Below, in pieces: positions 1-8,323 of a stretch of DNA of 64,000 nt. The DNA is taken from the NCBI RefSeq assembly GCF_014650715.1, contig NZ_BMVM01000030.1:1-64000 (forward strand). The letters run 5' to 3'. Each line of letters begins with the position of its first letter. Within the stretch, counting starts at the first letter, position 1. The DNA comes from Streptomyces bluensis (GTDB taxonomy: Bacteria > Actinomycetota > Actinomycetes > Streptomycetales > Streptomycetaceae). The translations under genes were made by a program, and so were the position numbers. Under the pieces are notes generated by a model. It saw nothing but the letters and a program-made list of their open reading frames with translations. It had not been told where the DNA came from and made no database searches.

Positions 1-166
1 CCCGCGGAGCGGGATATGCAGCGCTGGCGCGCTGCATAGGGAGCAGCTCCGCTGACGCTCCGCCAGATTCCCGCGCAAGCGCGGGAATCGAATTCCGCAA
101 GCGGAATTTTGAGTGCGTGTCAATTCGCGCAAGCGCGAATTGAGGGAATCCCGCAAGCGGGATTCC
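1..166. repeat. Left telomere of a linear replicon (seven fold-back palindromes)
   Basis: The first 13 bases, CCCGCGGAGCGGG, are the first palindrome of archetypal Streptomyces telomeres. Further perfect hairpins follow: 15-38 (10-bp arms, loop TGGC), 40-50 (GGAGC/GCTCC), 66-89 (11-bp arms), 91-108 (8-bp arms), 121-142 (10-bp arms) and 145-166 (10-bp arms). The last four all turn on the same GC-AA-GC apex. In Streptomyces the single-stranded 3' overhang left by replication folds at such palindromes and is patched by terminal-protein-primed synthesis. The match to the known end sequence at base 1 suggests that the window starts at the physical DNA end. Confidence 0.93.
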
Positions 167-573
167 TGGGGCTGGCAGTAAGAGGTGGGTGCATCACGCG
201 CTGGGCTGTGTAGGGTCAGGGATTCCCAGCTACTCCCTCTGCCAGGAATGTGACGGACTGTCGGTCTGACGAGGTGCCGGCTTTGTTGTAGTGACGGGTT
301 CCGCTGCGCTCCACCCTGGACCCCTCCCCCACCGTCTGCCTGTCCCGGCATGTTCACCTATCGCCCTGTCAGCATAGAGGACAGTCGACTGTTCGTGGGT
401 GAGATCGAGTCAGGTGCCACCCTCGGGTTGAAGTTGACGTACAGGTGATGCATCACGAGTCGTGACTGTGTAGAGTCTGGGATCAGATGCTACACCCCTA
501 CCGCCGCGCGCCTTGCGCCTGAATTCTATTTGCTATTACGCGTCGCATTCCGCGAAAAAGGAGAACACGGGGC
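167..573. other. Subtelomeric non-coding stretch with a diverged direct repeat
   Basis: No credible gene is visible. Two related blocks begin with TGCATCAC at 190 and 449. Each continues through a CTGTGTAG core and a GGGAT element, covering about 35 bp with a spacing of 259 bp. They could be protein-binding sites for Tap or for control of the downstream helicase gene, but nothing in the sequence proves this. Confidence 0.5.
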
Positions 574-2967
574 ATGGCTGTGAAGCTGCGTGATCACCAG
601 ATCGAGGCCGTTGCCGCCATTGTGCGGGGTCTTGATGTTCCGCCGGGCGGTGTTCCCTGGAATGGTCTTCGTGGGCAGGTACACGCCGCGTGTGGCACGG
701 GGAAGACGATTATGGCCGCAGCGTCGGCGAAGCGGCTTGCGCCCAGGGGCCGCGTTCTCGTGTTGGTGCCGACGCTGGATCTGCTGGCGCAGACGGTGAA
801 GGCGTGGCACGAGGTTGGGCACAGGGGGCCGGCGGTTGCGGTGTGTTCGCTTCAGGACAATCCGCAGTTGTGGTCGTTGAAGGTACGCTCCACGACGAAC
901 CCGATCCAGTTGGCGCTGTGGCACGGGCAGGGGCCCGTGACCATCTACGCGACCTACGCCAGCCTGGGTGTCCTGGCGGAGGCGTTCGAGGGTGTCTACG
1001 GTCAGAAGCTTGATCCACTAGACCTCGCGGTAGTTGATGAAGCCCACAGGACAAGTGGCTCAATGGGTAAGGCGTGGGCGGACATCCACGACCAGAGGGT
1101 CATCCCGGCCTCCCGGCGGCTGTACCTGACGGCGACGCCGCGGATCTGGGAAGAGCGGCTCAACCGCGAAGTCGCCGAAGGGGTGCGGGATCCGCTGCCG
1201 CGGGAGATGGCGGCGTCCATGGATGACGAGAAGGTCTTCGGGCCCGTCCTGTACAAGCTCTCACTCGCCTCGGCCGTCTCCCGGGGTCTGCTGGCGCGGT
1301 ACCAGATCATCGTCCTGGAGTTGAAGGACCCGGTCGTCACGCCCGAGCGGCTGATGGGCGAGGAGCGGCACACGGAAGAGGTGCGGGGGCAGCGGCTCGG
1401 GGCGCTGCAGGCTGCGCTGTTGCACACGATGGCGCAGCACGGCCTGTCGACGTGCATCACCTTCCACCACCGGACCATCGAGGCTCAGGCGTACGCGGAA
1501 GGTCTGGAGCGAGTTGCGGCGAAGCTGCACGCCGACCAGCCGGAGAAGTACCCGGCGAAGATCTGGGCGGACTGGCTGTGTGGCGAGCACGTCCCGGAGC
1601 GCCGGCGAGAGGTTCTGGGTTCGTTCGGGTCGACGGCGCAGCGGGCCGTGCTCTCGAACTGTCGCGTTTTGGGTGAGGGTGTCGATATTCGAAGTGTGGA
1701 TTCGGTTGCCCTGCTGGACCCCAAGGGTGCGCCGCACGACATCGTCCAGGCCATCGGCCGGGCGCTCCGTCAAAAGCCCGGACAAGGGAAGTTGGCCTCT
1801 CTGATCGTGCCCGTCTTCCTCCAGCCGGGAGAGCAGCCCGAGGACATGTTCACCTCCGGTTCCTACCGGCCCCTGGTGAAAGTCCTGGAAGGCCTGCGGG
1901 CCCACGATGAAGAGGCCGTGGAACTGCTCGCCATTCCACAGGAGCCGCAGAAAGACGTCGCGCAGCCGTCCGTGAACATCGGTGTCGCCCCAGAAGAGGG
2001 CGAGGACGAGTCTCGCCTGCTGCTGCGTTTTGCCGCTCCACGCGACCCGGTGATGGTCGCGGACTGGGTCTCCTTCAACGTCATCGACACCGAACGCCAG
2101 GACTGGGCCCGCGGCTGGGCGAAGCTGAAGATGTACGTCGAACGGGTCGGGAACGCGAGGGTGCCCTACGGACACCGCGAGGGCGCGACACCACTTGGAC
2201 AATGGGTCGCGGAACAACGACGCGCCTACGCAGCCGGGCAGATGACCGGCCAGCGCGCCCGACGGCTCGAGCAGCTCGGCATGGTCTGGTCGTCGGCCGA
2301 TGAACGGTTCCAGGAGAACCTCGAAGCCGCCAAGGCCTACCACGCCCAGCACTGGACACTCTGCGCCCCCCGCACCGCGACCATGCTGGGCAAGCCGTTG
2401 GGGATGTGGCTCGCGAATTTGCGGCGACCCGGCGCGCTGGAGGATCACCCCGAATGGAAGACGGCACTGGAGGCCGTAGACGAGGACTGGAACCCGGAAT
2501 GGCCGGCCGACTGGCAACGCCACTACGCAGCACTACGCGAACTGGTCGCCGACGAAGAAGGCCAAGGCGGCAGGGTGGAGGTCCTGCCCGGCGTCACCGT
2601 CCACGGCATGGACATCGGGAAATGGCTCGCCAAGCAGCGCAAGCCCGAGGTCTGGCAGACCCTGACGGACGGGCAGCGCGAGCGCCTAGAGCAGCTCGGC
2701 ATCGTGCCGCTGGCCCCGGAGCCGGAGGAGCCCACGAAGCCATCCACGACGCCCATGAGCGCCTTCGAGCGGGGCGTAGCGGCCCTGGCCCAGTACAAGG
2801 CCCGGGAGGGCTCTGTGACCGTCCCACGGGGACACGTAGAACGGCTGGAAGACGGCACCGAAGTCCGGCTCGGAGTATGGCTGACCAACACCAAGACCCG
2901 CCGGGCCAAGCTCACGGACGACAAACTCACCACACTCGCCACGCTGGGACTGGGATGGGCGCTGTAG
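574..2967 (+). CDS. ttrA: Telomere-proximal TtrA-like superfamily II helicase with helicase-associated repeats
   Basis: This 797-residue protein has a complete SF2 helicase core. Walker A GTGKT is at residues 41-45, motif Ia VPTLDLLAQ follows, and Walker B is VDEAHR (DEAH at 155-158). Motif III is LTATPR, motif V includes LGEGVDI, and motif VI is QAIGRALRQ. From about residue 500 it continues as several helicase-associated (HA) units with the LGxWLxxQR signature. A GGAG ribosome site lies 9 bases before the ATG. TtrA-type helicases are typically the first gene inside Streptomyces telomeres and have been linked to conjugal transfer. The position between the terminal palindromes and tap fits that family. 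The family name is inferred from architecture and position. Confidence 0.8.
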   Translation: MAVKLRDHQIEAVAAIVRGLDVPPGGVPWNGLRGQVHAACGTGKTIMAAASAKRLAPRGRVLVLVPTLDLLAQTVKAWHEVGHRGPAVAVCSLQDNPQLWSLKVRSTTNPIQLALWHGQGPVTIYATYASLGVLAEAFEGVYGQKLDPLDLAVVDEAHRTSGSMGKAWADIHDQRVIPASRRLYLTATPRIWEERLNREVAEGVRDPLPREMAASMDDEKVFGPVLYKLSLASAVSRGLLARYQIIVLELKDPVVTPERLMGEERHTEEVRGQRLGALQAALLHTMAQHGLSTCITFHHRTIEAQAYAEGLERVAAKLHADQPEKYPAKIWADWLCGEHVPERRREVLGSFGSTAQRAVLSNCRVLGEGVDIRSVDSVALLDPKGAPHDIVQAIGRALRQKPGQGKLASLIVPVFLQPGEQPEDMFTSGSYRPLVKVLEGLRAHDEEAVELLAIPQEPQKDVAQPSVNIGVAPEEGEDESRLLLRFAAPRDPVMVADWVSFNVIDTERQDWARGWAKLKMYVERVGNARVPYGHREGATPLGQWVAEQRRAYAAGQMTGQRARRLEQLGMVWSSADERFQENLEAAKAYHAQHWTLCAPRTATMLGKPLGMWLANLRRPGALEDHPEWKTALEAVDEDWNPEWPADWQRHYAALRELVADEEGQGGRVEVLPGVTVHGMDIGKWLAKQRKPEVWQTLTDGQRERLEQLGIVPLAPEPEEPTKPSTTPMSAFERGVAALAQYKAREGSVTVPRGHVERLEDGTEVRLGVWLTNTKTRRAKLTDDKLTTLATLGLGWAL

Positions 2968-3031
2968 GGTTAAAGAGTGGGATAAGTTGTTGGTTAAGAA
3001 GACTCAGGTTCTGACGTGAAGGTGCAGGGAA

Positions 3032-5152
3032 ATGGCATCTGAGGAAGAGCTGTTCGCGTCCGTCGACGCTCTGCTGAACGAGGAGCCGCACCTGCCTCCG
3101 CCGGCGGAGCGTGCCCGGCTGCGTGAGGCTGCCGGCATCACGCAGGCCCGTCTCGCCACCGCGTTGAAGACCACGACCCAGTCGGTGAAGAACTGGGAGA
3201 ACGGCCGCAGCGAGCCGAAGTCGCCGCGCCTGGACGCCTACCAGCGGCTGCTGAAGGGGTGGGCGGCGAAGTATCCGGCTCCCGGTGCAATTGCGGCTGC
3301 GGCTGCGGCTGCCGCGACGGTGCCTGCGGCATCCGCGGCGGCTGCCGGACCGACTGCGTCCGCGGTGGAGACGACAGACGCCCCGCAGACGCCTGCTGTC
3401 CCCACAGCGGGGCCGGCCCGTCTGGGCGCCCGGCCCGCCGCGGCAGCGCGGCGTCCGGCCGCGGCGAAGGCGGCGCAGCCGGCAGCCGATCCGCGCTTCC
3501 CGCACGGCCCGCTCGCCGTCCTGGACGGTGACGGCTCCGCGTACGTCACGGGCGGCATCGTGCTCGACTGCCCCGCGGCCACCGTGGTGGAGCTGGTGGA
3601 GTGGACGCTCAAGGAATCTGGGCTCGGTGCGCCGCGCCTGCACCGCAACGGCAAAGACAGCGACCCGCTGATCGTGCTCACCGCCGCGGCCGCCGTGAAA
3701 CTCGGACTGCCCGAGCGCCTGGAAGGCCATGAGCAGCGCCGCTCCCTTCGGCTGCCGGAGGACCACCCGGTGGTCAAGCAGGTGGTGAAAGCGAAATGGC
3801 GGCTCACCCAGCGCGGGTTCGGCCCGTGGGCAAGGATCTACCGCAAAGTCCAGGGGCGTGAGCGGCAGTGCGTGCAGTTGGCGATCCTGTCGTGGGACGC
3901 CCTGGACGAGCGGTCCTGGCCCGGAGTTGCGGAGATGGAGCCGGCCGACATCGCGCGCGTCCTAGGCGTGTACGCCCAGCGGGTCATCACCCCGCGCGGC
4001 TCCACCGCCGTGTCCGGCCTGGAACTGATGACCGCGCTGCGCCCGCCCACCCGCGCGGTGCAGGACCCTCAGACGGGAAACTGGGTGCCCGGCCACAACC
4101 CCGGCTCGCTCGGAACGGAGCCGATGGACCCGGCCCCGCCGGAGGCCACCCCCGAACACCCCGTCGTCGTCGACAGCGGCTGGAACGGCGGGTTCCTGAA
4201 CGAGGAGGCGTACCAGTGGGTGCGCGACGTCAGCCTGCTGACGGATGAGGAGTGCACACTGCCGTACGCGGTCGGCCTGGACCTGAACACCGCCTTCCTC
4301 GCCGCCGCGGCCCGCCTCGTCGTCGGCCTGAGCGCGCCCGACCACTTCCACGCCCCCACCTTCAACCCGAAGATCCCCGGCTCCTGGCTGGTGGATCTGT
4401 CCCACGTCGAGGTGGACCCGCGTCTGCCCTCGCCGTTCACGCCGGACGGCACCCGGCCGACGGGACCGGCCTGGTACCAGACGCACACCGTCGCCTACGC
4501 CCAGGAACTCGGCTACAACGTGGAGCCGATCGAGGCCTACCTGCGCCGCGAGACCGGCGCCTACCTCGACCCCTGGCACGACCGCCTCAAGGCCGCCTAC
4601 ATCGACACCTTCGCCGATCTCGGCGTCACCCGGGACCTGGACGACCGCGCCTTCCTCACCGCGATGGAGCAGCACAAGGACGCCGACCCGGCGATGGCGG
4701 CCGTCCTGGCCGCCATCAAGGCGACCGTCAAGGGCGGTATCGGCAAGCTGCGCGAGCGCCCGCAGGGCAAGAAGTACCAGGAGGGTGAGCGGTGGCCGGC
4801 CCTGCAGCGGCCGACCTGGCGCCCCGACATCCGCGCCGCCGTCATCTCCAAGGCCCGCATCAACATGCACCGCAAACTACGCAACATGGCCACCATGACC
4901 GGCCTGTACCCGCTGGCCGTGCTCTCCGACTGCGTCGTCTACCCCTCACCGGGCGACTCGCCGCTGGACTTCCTCCCCTACGCCGCCTCTGGCAAGCCCC
5001 AGCCCGGCGGGTTCCGCCTCGGACTCACCCCGGGCCTGGCCAAGCTGGAAGGCGTCCAGTCGATGCTGTGGGCGGTCGACCTCATGGAACAGGGCTACAA
5101 CCCCGCCCGGCACATCAAGGGCGGCGACGCCGTCCTGGACGAAGGAGAGTAG
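3032..5152 (+). CDS. tap: Telomere-associated protein Tap
   Basis: This 706-residue protein begins with an XRE-type helix-turn-helix (about residues 28-80, including TQARLATALKTTTQSVKNWE). An Ala/Pro-rich linker (about 85-150) and a long C-terminal region follow. Tap binds telomeric palindromes and recruits the terminal protein to the ends. It stops 3 bases before tpg, the arrangement expected of the tap-tpg operon. The C-terminal region carries three motifs in the order and spacing of family B polymerase motifs A, B and C: GLDLNTAF near residue 416, KGGIGK near 567 and LSDCVVY near 633. That resemblance is my own reading and is discussed as a finding. Length and context fit Tap homologues well. 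Confidence 0.93.
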   Translation: MASEEELFASVDALLNEEPHLPPPAERARLREAAGITQARLATALKTTTQSVKNWENGRSEPKSPRLDAYQRLLKGWAAKYPAPGAIAAAAAAAATVPAASAAAAGPTASAVETTDAPQTPAVPTAGPARLGARPAAAARRPAAAKAAQPAADPRFPHGPLAVLDGDGSAYVTGGIVLDCPAATVVELVEWTLKESGLGAPRLHRNGKDSDPLIVLTAAAAVKLGLPERLEGHEQRRSLRLPEDHPVVKQVVKAKWRLTQRGFGPWARIYRKVQGRERQCVQLAILSWDALDERSWPGVAEMEPADIARVLGVYAQRVITPRGSTAVSGLELMTALRPPTRAVQDPQTGNWVPGHNPGSLGTEPMDPAPPEATPEHPVVVDSGWNGGFLNEEAYQWVRDVSLLTDEECTLPYAVGLDLNTAFLAAAARLVVGLSAPDHFHAPTFNPKIPGSWLVDLSHVEVDPRLPSPFTPDGTRPTGPAWYQTHTVAYAQELGYNVEPIEAYLRRETGAYLDPWHDRLKAAYIDTFADLGVTRDLDDRAFLTAMEQHKDADPAMAAVLAAIKATVKGGIGKLRERPQGKKYQEGERWPALQRPTWRPDIRAAVISKARINMHRKLRNMATMTGLYPLAVLSDCVVYPSPGDSPLDFLPYAASGKPQPGGFRLGLTPGLAKLEGVQSMLWAVDLMEQGYNPARHIKGGDAVLDEGE

Positions 5153-5155
5153 GCC

Positions 5156-5716
5156 GTGGCCGGAGAGATCGACGACGCGATCGAACGGGCCGACCGGGAG
5201 AGCTTCACCCGCCAGCCGCCCAAGGCCCTCCAGGCCCGCATCAACTTCCTGATCAAGCAGCTCAAGACGACCAAGGCCGTCGCGGCGGAACTCGGAGTCA
5301 GCCAACGGTCGGTGGAGCGATACCGCAAGGGCGAACGCAAGCACCCGCCCAAGGCGATCGCAGACCGGATCGACGACGCGGTACGGCAGCGGTGGCAGCC
5401 TCAGGTCCGCAAACGCCGACAGAAGCAGGCCGCCACCGCGACCGGGATTACGGTGGAGACACGGGCCCGGTTCGGGTATACCGCGCCCATCGGCACGACC
5501 GACGACGGGCGCTTCCGGCGCCTGACCGTGCATCTCCCCCCGGCGTACGCGCAGCGCCTGTTCGACGCCCGCAACACAGGCGCCAGCGACCAGCAGATGC
5601 GCCAGATCATTGCCGAAGGATTCAAAGACATGTACTTCCAAGACGGCGGCAGCCGCGCCCTGGGACTCTCCGACGTCACCCTCAACGACATCGACTACCT
5701 CGACCTCGGCTACTGA
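5156..5716 (+). CDS. tpg: Terminal protein Tpg
   Basis: This 186-residue basic protein matches the size of Streptomyces terminal proteins (about 184-185 residues), which become covalently attached to the 5' ends and prime end patching. The N-terminal half contains the typical helix-turn-helix with VSQRSVERYRKGERKHPPK (about residues 45-63). The C-terminal half, TVHLPPAYAQRLFDARNTGA onwards, is the conserved Tpg tail. The start is a GTG with a GGAG motif inside the end of tap. The 3-base gap implies translational coupling with tap. The nucleotide-accepting hydroxyl residue cannot be assigned from sequence alone. Confidence 0.95.
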   Translation: MAGEIDDAIERADRESFTRQPPKALQARINFLIKQLKTTKAVAAELGVSQRSVERYRKGERKHPPKAIADRIDDAVRQRWQPQVRKRRQKQAATATGITVETRARFGYTAPIGTTDDGRFRRLTVHLPPAYAQRLFDARNTGASDQQMRQIIAEGFKDMYFQDGGSRALGLSDVTLNDIDYLDLGY

Positions 5717-5917
5717 CCTGACGCTGGCGCACACAGTGACTCAGCGGGGGCTTTCCGCAGTGAAGTTGGGCGGTGACCTCTAGCCTTGTGCAGTCGGCCC
5801 TCGGAACCCGGCCAGCCCGCCGGACGCGAGCCACCCAGGCAGGAGCCGCGGGCTGGCTGTGAGGCGCGTGTGGGGCTGGCACCGAGCAGGAGCAGGAAAC
5901 GGCATCGGGGGTGTGGT

Positions 5918-7306
5918 GTGGCAGCGGGGGTGTTGCGGACCGTGCCGCTGGCCGGGGAGCTGACCGCGTCGTTGATCAGCCGTGTGGCGGCCCGCTACGG
6001 TCTCCCGACCGCCGGTGTGCTGCGGCTGTGGACGTGCCGCAACTCCCCCGCCCGGCACGACGGCGGCGGTGCGCGGGCGGACGCTGAGGTCGTCCTCAAC
6101 GGGGCCGGGCGGCGGGTGCTCGCCGAGCTGTGCAGGGTGGAGCCCAAGGTACTGGCGCGCGCTTTGCCTGCCTTCACCATGGACGACCCCAAGATCAGCA
6201 CCGGCCGGGAGGCCGGGGTGGCACAGGCACGGTGGCGGGCGGCGGGCACGGTGGCGGGTCCGGCCGCGTTCGGCTGCCGGCTGTGCACCGCGCGGCGCAC
6301 CGGACAGGCACTGCGGGCGGTGCGGTATCTGCCGCGCTGGCAGCGGGTCTGCCTGCGGCACGGGCGCTGGCTGCTGGACGCGGACGCCGACCAGCCGCTG
6401 GAACACCTCGATGTGCGCGGCGCGGCGGAGGTGGTGGCCGCGCAGCGGCGGTGGACGGGCGTGGCGCGGCGTGCGGTGCGGGCCGGGGTGGAGCCGGAGC
6501 AGGCGTTCACGCTGGCGCATGCGGTGGTGGCCCGCTGGTGGGAGCAGGCCCTGTCCTGGGAGCAGGAGGAGATCTGGCCGCGCCGTCTGCACCATTTGGC
6601 GGGCGGCAGCGTGGGGTCACGGCTTGCGTGGTGGCGGATCGTGGGCCGGGACGCGGCGATCTTCCCGGAGGTGGTGGCCGTGGCGCAGGCGCTGCTGGAG
6701 CCGGCGATGGCCGAGGTGGCCTGGCAGGCAAGCGGCGGGATGCGGCCTCGGGTGCGGGGCGCCGACGATGCGTTCTGTTACCGGCTGGGCGAGCGGGTGG
6801 GCCGCACCTGGCTGGGACCCAAACTTGCGGCCGACCACGGCAGCCCGCTGAACGGCTGGAGGGGTGCGATCGTGCGCGCCCGCCGCCACGAGACGGGACC
6901 GCCGGGCTGGCGGGAGGATCCGTGGCACCTGAAGCGGGAAGAGCAGCCCGCCACGATGGCCGGCCAGTTGCGCGTCATGGCGGCAGAAGCCCAGTCGGGC
7001 GGCTCGGGTACCCGGTGGCGGGCCACCGTTCCTGCCGAACAACGGTTCCGGATCACGCAGTTGGTCGACGAGGCGCGCGAACAGTTGGTGGAGTTGCGCG
7101 GCGTGCACAGCGGCACCACCGCCGAGGTGGCCCGCACGCTGCTGGAGCACCTCAGTCAGAGTGCCGAGCTGATCGACCGGGCCGTGCTGCATACCGCCGC
7201 CGCGGCCGTCGCCTCCGGGGTGGCGCTGGAGGAGGTGGCGCAGTGGTCCCGTCTGCCCGCCGAGGAGCTGGCCGCGGTGTTCGCCCTGGGTGAGGGCGAG
7301 GACTGA
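5918..7306 (+). CDS. tniQ: TniQ-family transposon targeting protein
   Basis: This protein of about 462 residues opens with a TniQ-like segment, VPLAGELTASLISRVAARYG. It then has a zinc-binding pattern, CRLCTARRTG followed by VCLRHGRWL (CxxC...CxxH), in a helical region. TniQ/TnsD proteins choose the target site for Tn7- and Tn5053-like transposons. Several in-frame GTG codons exist; 5918 is chosen because homology begins just after it, and 5930 is an alternative. It lies upstream of the other transposition genes. Tn7-like elements more often have it last, so the order is unusual. Confidence 0.75.
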   Translation: MAAGVLRTVPLAGELTASLISRVAARYGLPTAGVLRLWTCRNSPARHDGGGARADAEVVLNGAGRRVLAELCRVEPKVLARALPAFTMDDPKISTGREAGVAQARWRAAGTVAGPAAFGCRLCTARRTGQALRAVRYLPRWQRVCLRHGRWLLDADADQPLEHLDVRGAAEVVAAQRRWTGVARRAVRAGVEPEQAFTLAHAVVARWWEQALSWEQEEIWPRRLHHLAGGSVGSRLAWWRIVGRDAAIFPEVVAVAQALLEPAMAEVAWQASGGMRPRVRGADDAFCYRLGERVGRTWLGPKLAADHGSPLNGWRGAIVRARRHETGPPGWREDPWHLKREEQPATMAGQLRVMAAEAQSGGSGTRWRATVPAEQRFRITQLVDEAREQLVELRGVHSGTTAEVARTLLEHLSQSAELIDRAVLHTAAAAVASGVALEEVAQWSRLPAEELAAVFALGEGED

Positions 7307-7613
7307 CACAACGGCCTGCAATGGGCACGTGAAAGTGCGGGACTCTGCACTGACACCGGTGCCCGGGCGCGGCACCCTGGGTGCCGCGTGCAGCCCAACA
7401 TCCGGCGGTTGCACCGATGTTGCGGTTACCGGCCGGTTCTCCTGCGCGGCAGGCCAGGCATGGCGTTGTGTGGAGTACGTGATCATCGACAGCAGCCGGG
7501 AGGCCGCATCGTCTGCGGTGCCCGAGGCCGGGTGCCGCATCCCCGAGCCGCACAGTACGGGTGGTGCTGTTCGAAGCGAAGAGGCTGCGCCTGTAGACGC
7601 CGGCCTGATCGAT
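7307..7613. other. Non-coding gap between tniQ and the tnsA-like gene
   Basis: The tnsA-like reading frame is open through this stretch, but the encoded residues show no TnsA homology before about 7614. No RNA gene or hairpin of note is visible. Confidence 0.4.
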
Positions 7614-8323
7614 GTGCGCTTTCGAGACCCTCTGGGGTGCTCGCGTCAGGTCCCGTGGCTTGAGGCTGCGCAGGACGTCGTCTTCGAGGAGAACCCTGCG
7701 GTACGGCCTTTCCCCGTCCGGCACGGGCGGCGCGTTGCTCCGGGCTGGTGGTGGTCGTCGACGACCGGGCGGCTGGTGGCGTACGGGTCCGGTGTCATGC
7801 GGACCCAGCTCATGCTGCTGGACCGGGAACCTGCGGTCGTGGCGCTGGCCTGCCGGCCGGTGGAACTGGTGTGGCGTGAGGAAAGCAGGGTCGTCGGTCA
7901 TGCGCCGCAGCTGATGGCCAGGCTTCAGGACGGCAGCGGCCTGTTGCTCACTGTGCGGGACGCAGCGGACCCTCTGCCCGGCTGGCGGCGCGGGCACGGG
8001 TTGTGGCGGCTGCCGCCAAGGCGGTGGGCTGGTCCTACCGGCTCGCGGGGCCGCCGGATCCGGTGCTGGTGGCCAATGTGCGGTGGCTGGCGGGTTACCG
8101 GCATCCCCGGTACGCCGCAGGGCCGTGGATGCCGGCTCTGCTAAAGGCCTTCGGCAGTCCGCGGCCAGCGGTGGAGGCGGTGTGTGAGCTGGGGGATCCG
8201 ATCGCCGTGTGGCCCGCGGTCTTTCACGCACTGTGGAGCGGTGTGCTGCGAGTACGGCTGGACGAACCGCTGCACGAGCGCGTGGTCGTCTCGGTCGCAC
8301 GGCAGGAGGCCGAAGCGGCGTGA
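7614..8323 (+). pseudogene. Frameshifted TnsA-like endonuclease subunit
   Basis: The N-terminal part (from DVRFRDPLGCSRQVPWLEAA) follows the TnsA-like subunit of actinobacterial heteromeric transposases up to GSGLLLTVRDA near 7965. The C-terminal part, KAVGWSYRLAGPPDPVLVANV with NVRWLAGYRHPRY, continues in another frame from about 8003 to a TGA that overlaps the GTG of the next gene. One frameshift between about 7960 and 8003 therefore splits the gene. As I recall the family, the catalytic acids lie in FESWLERD-like and APDYF-like segments. Here these read AYGSGVMRTQ and APQLMAR, so the nuclease appears inactive even apart from the frameshift. The start is uncertain. Confidence 0.65.

Noticed and set aside
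1..166. CRISPR-like array at the left end
   Set aside because: The repeats are individual palindromes of different sequence without spacers of constant length, and the terminal sequence identifies a telomere.
3285..3500. GC-rich simple repeat in tap that could be a tandem array
   Set aside because: It is the codon-level trace of an Ala-rich linker, not a repeat with a fixed unit.
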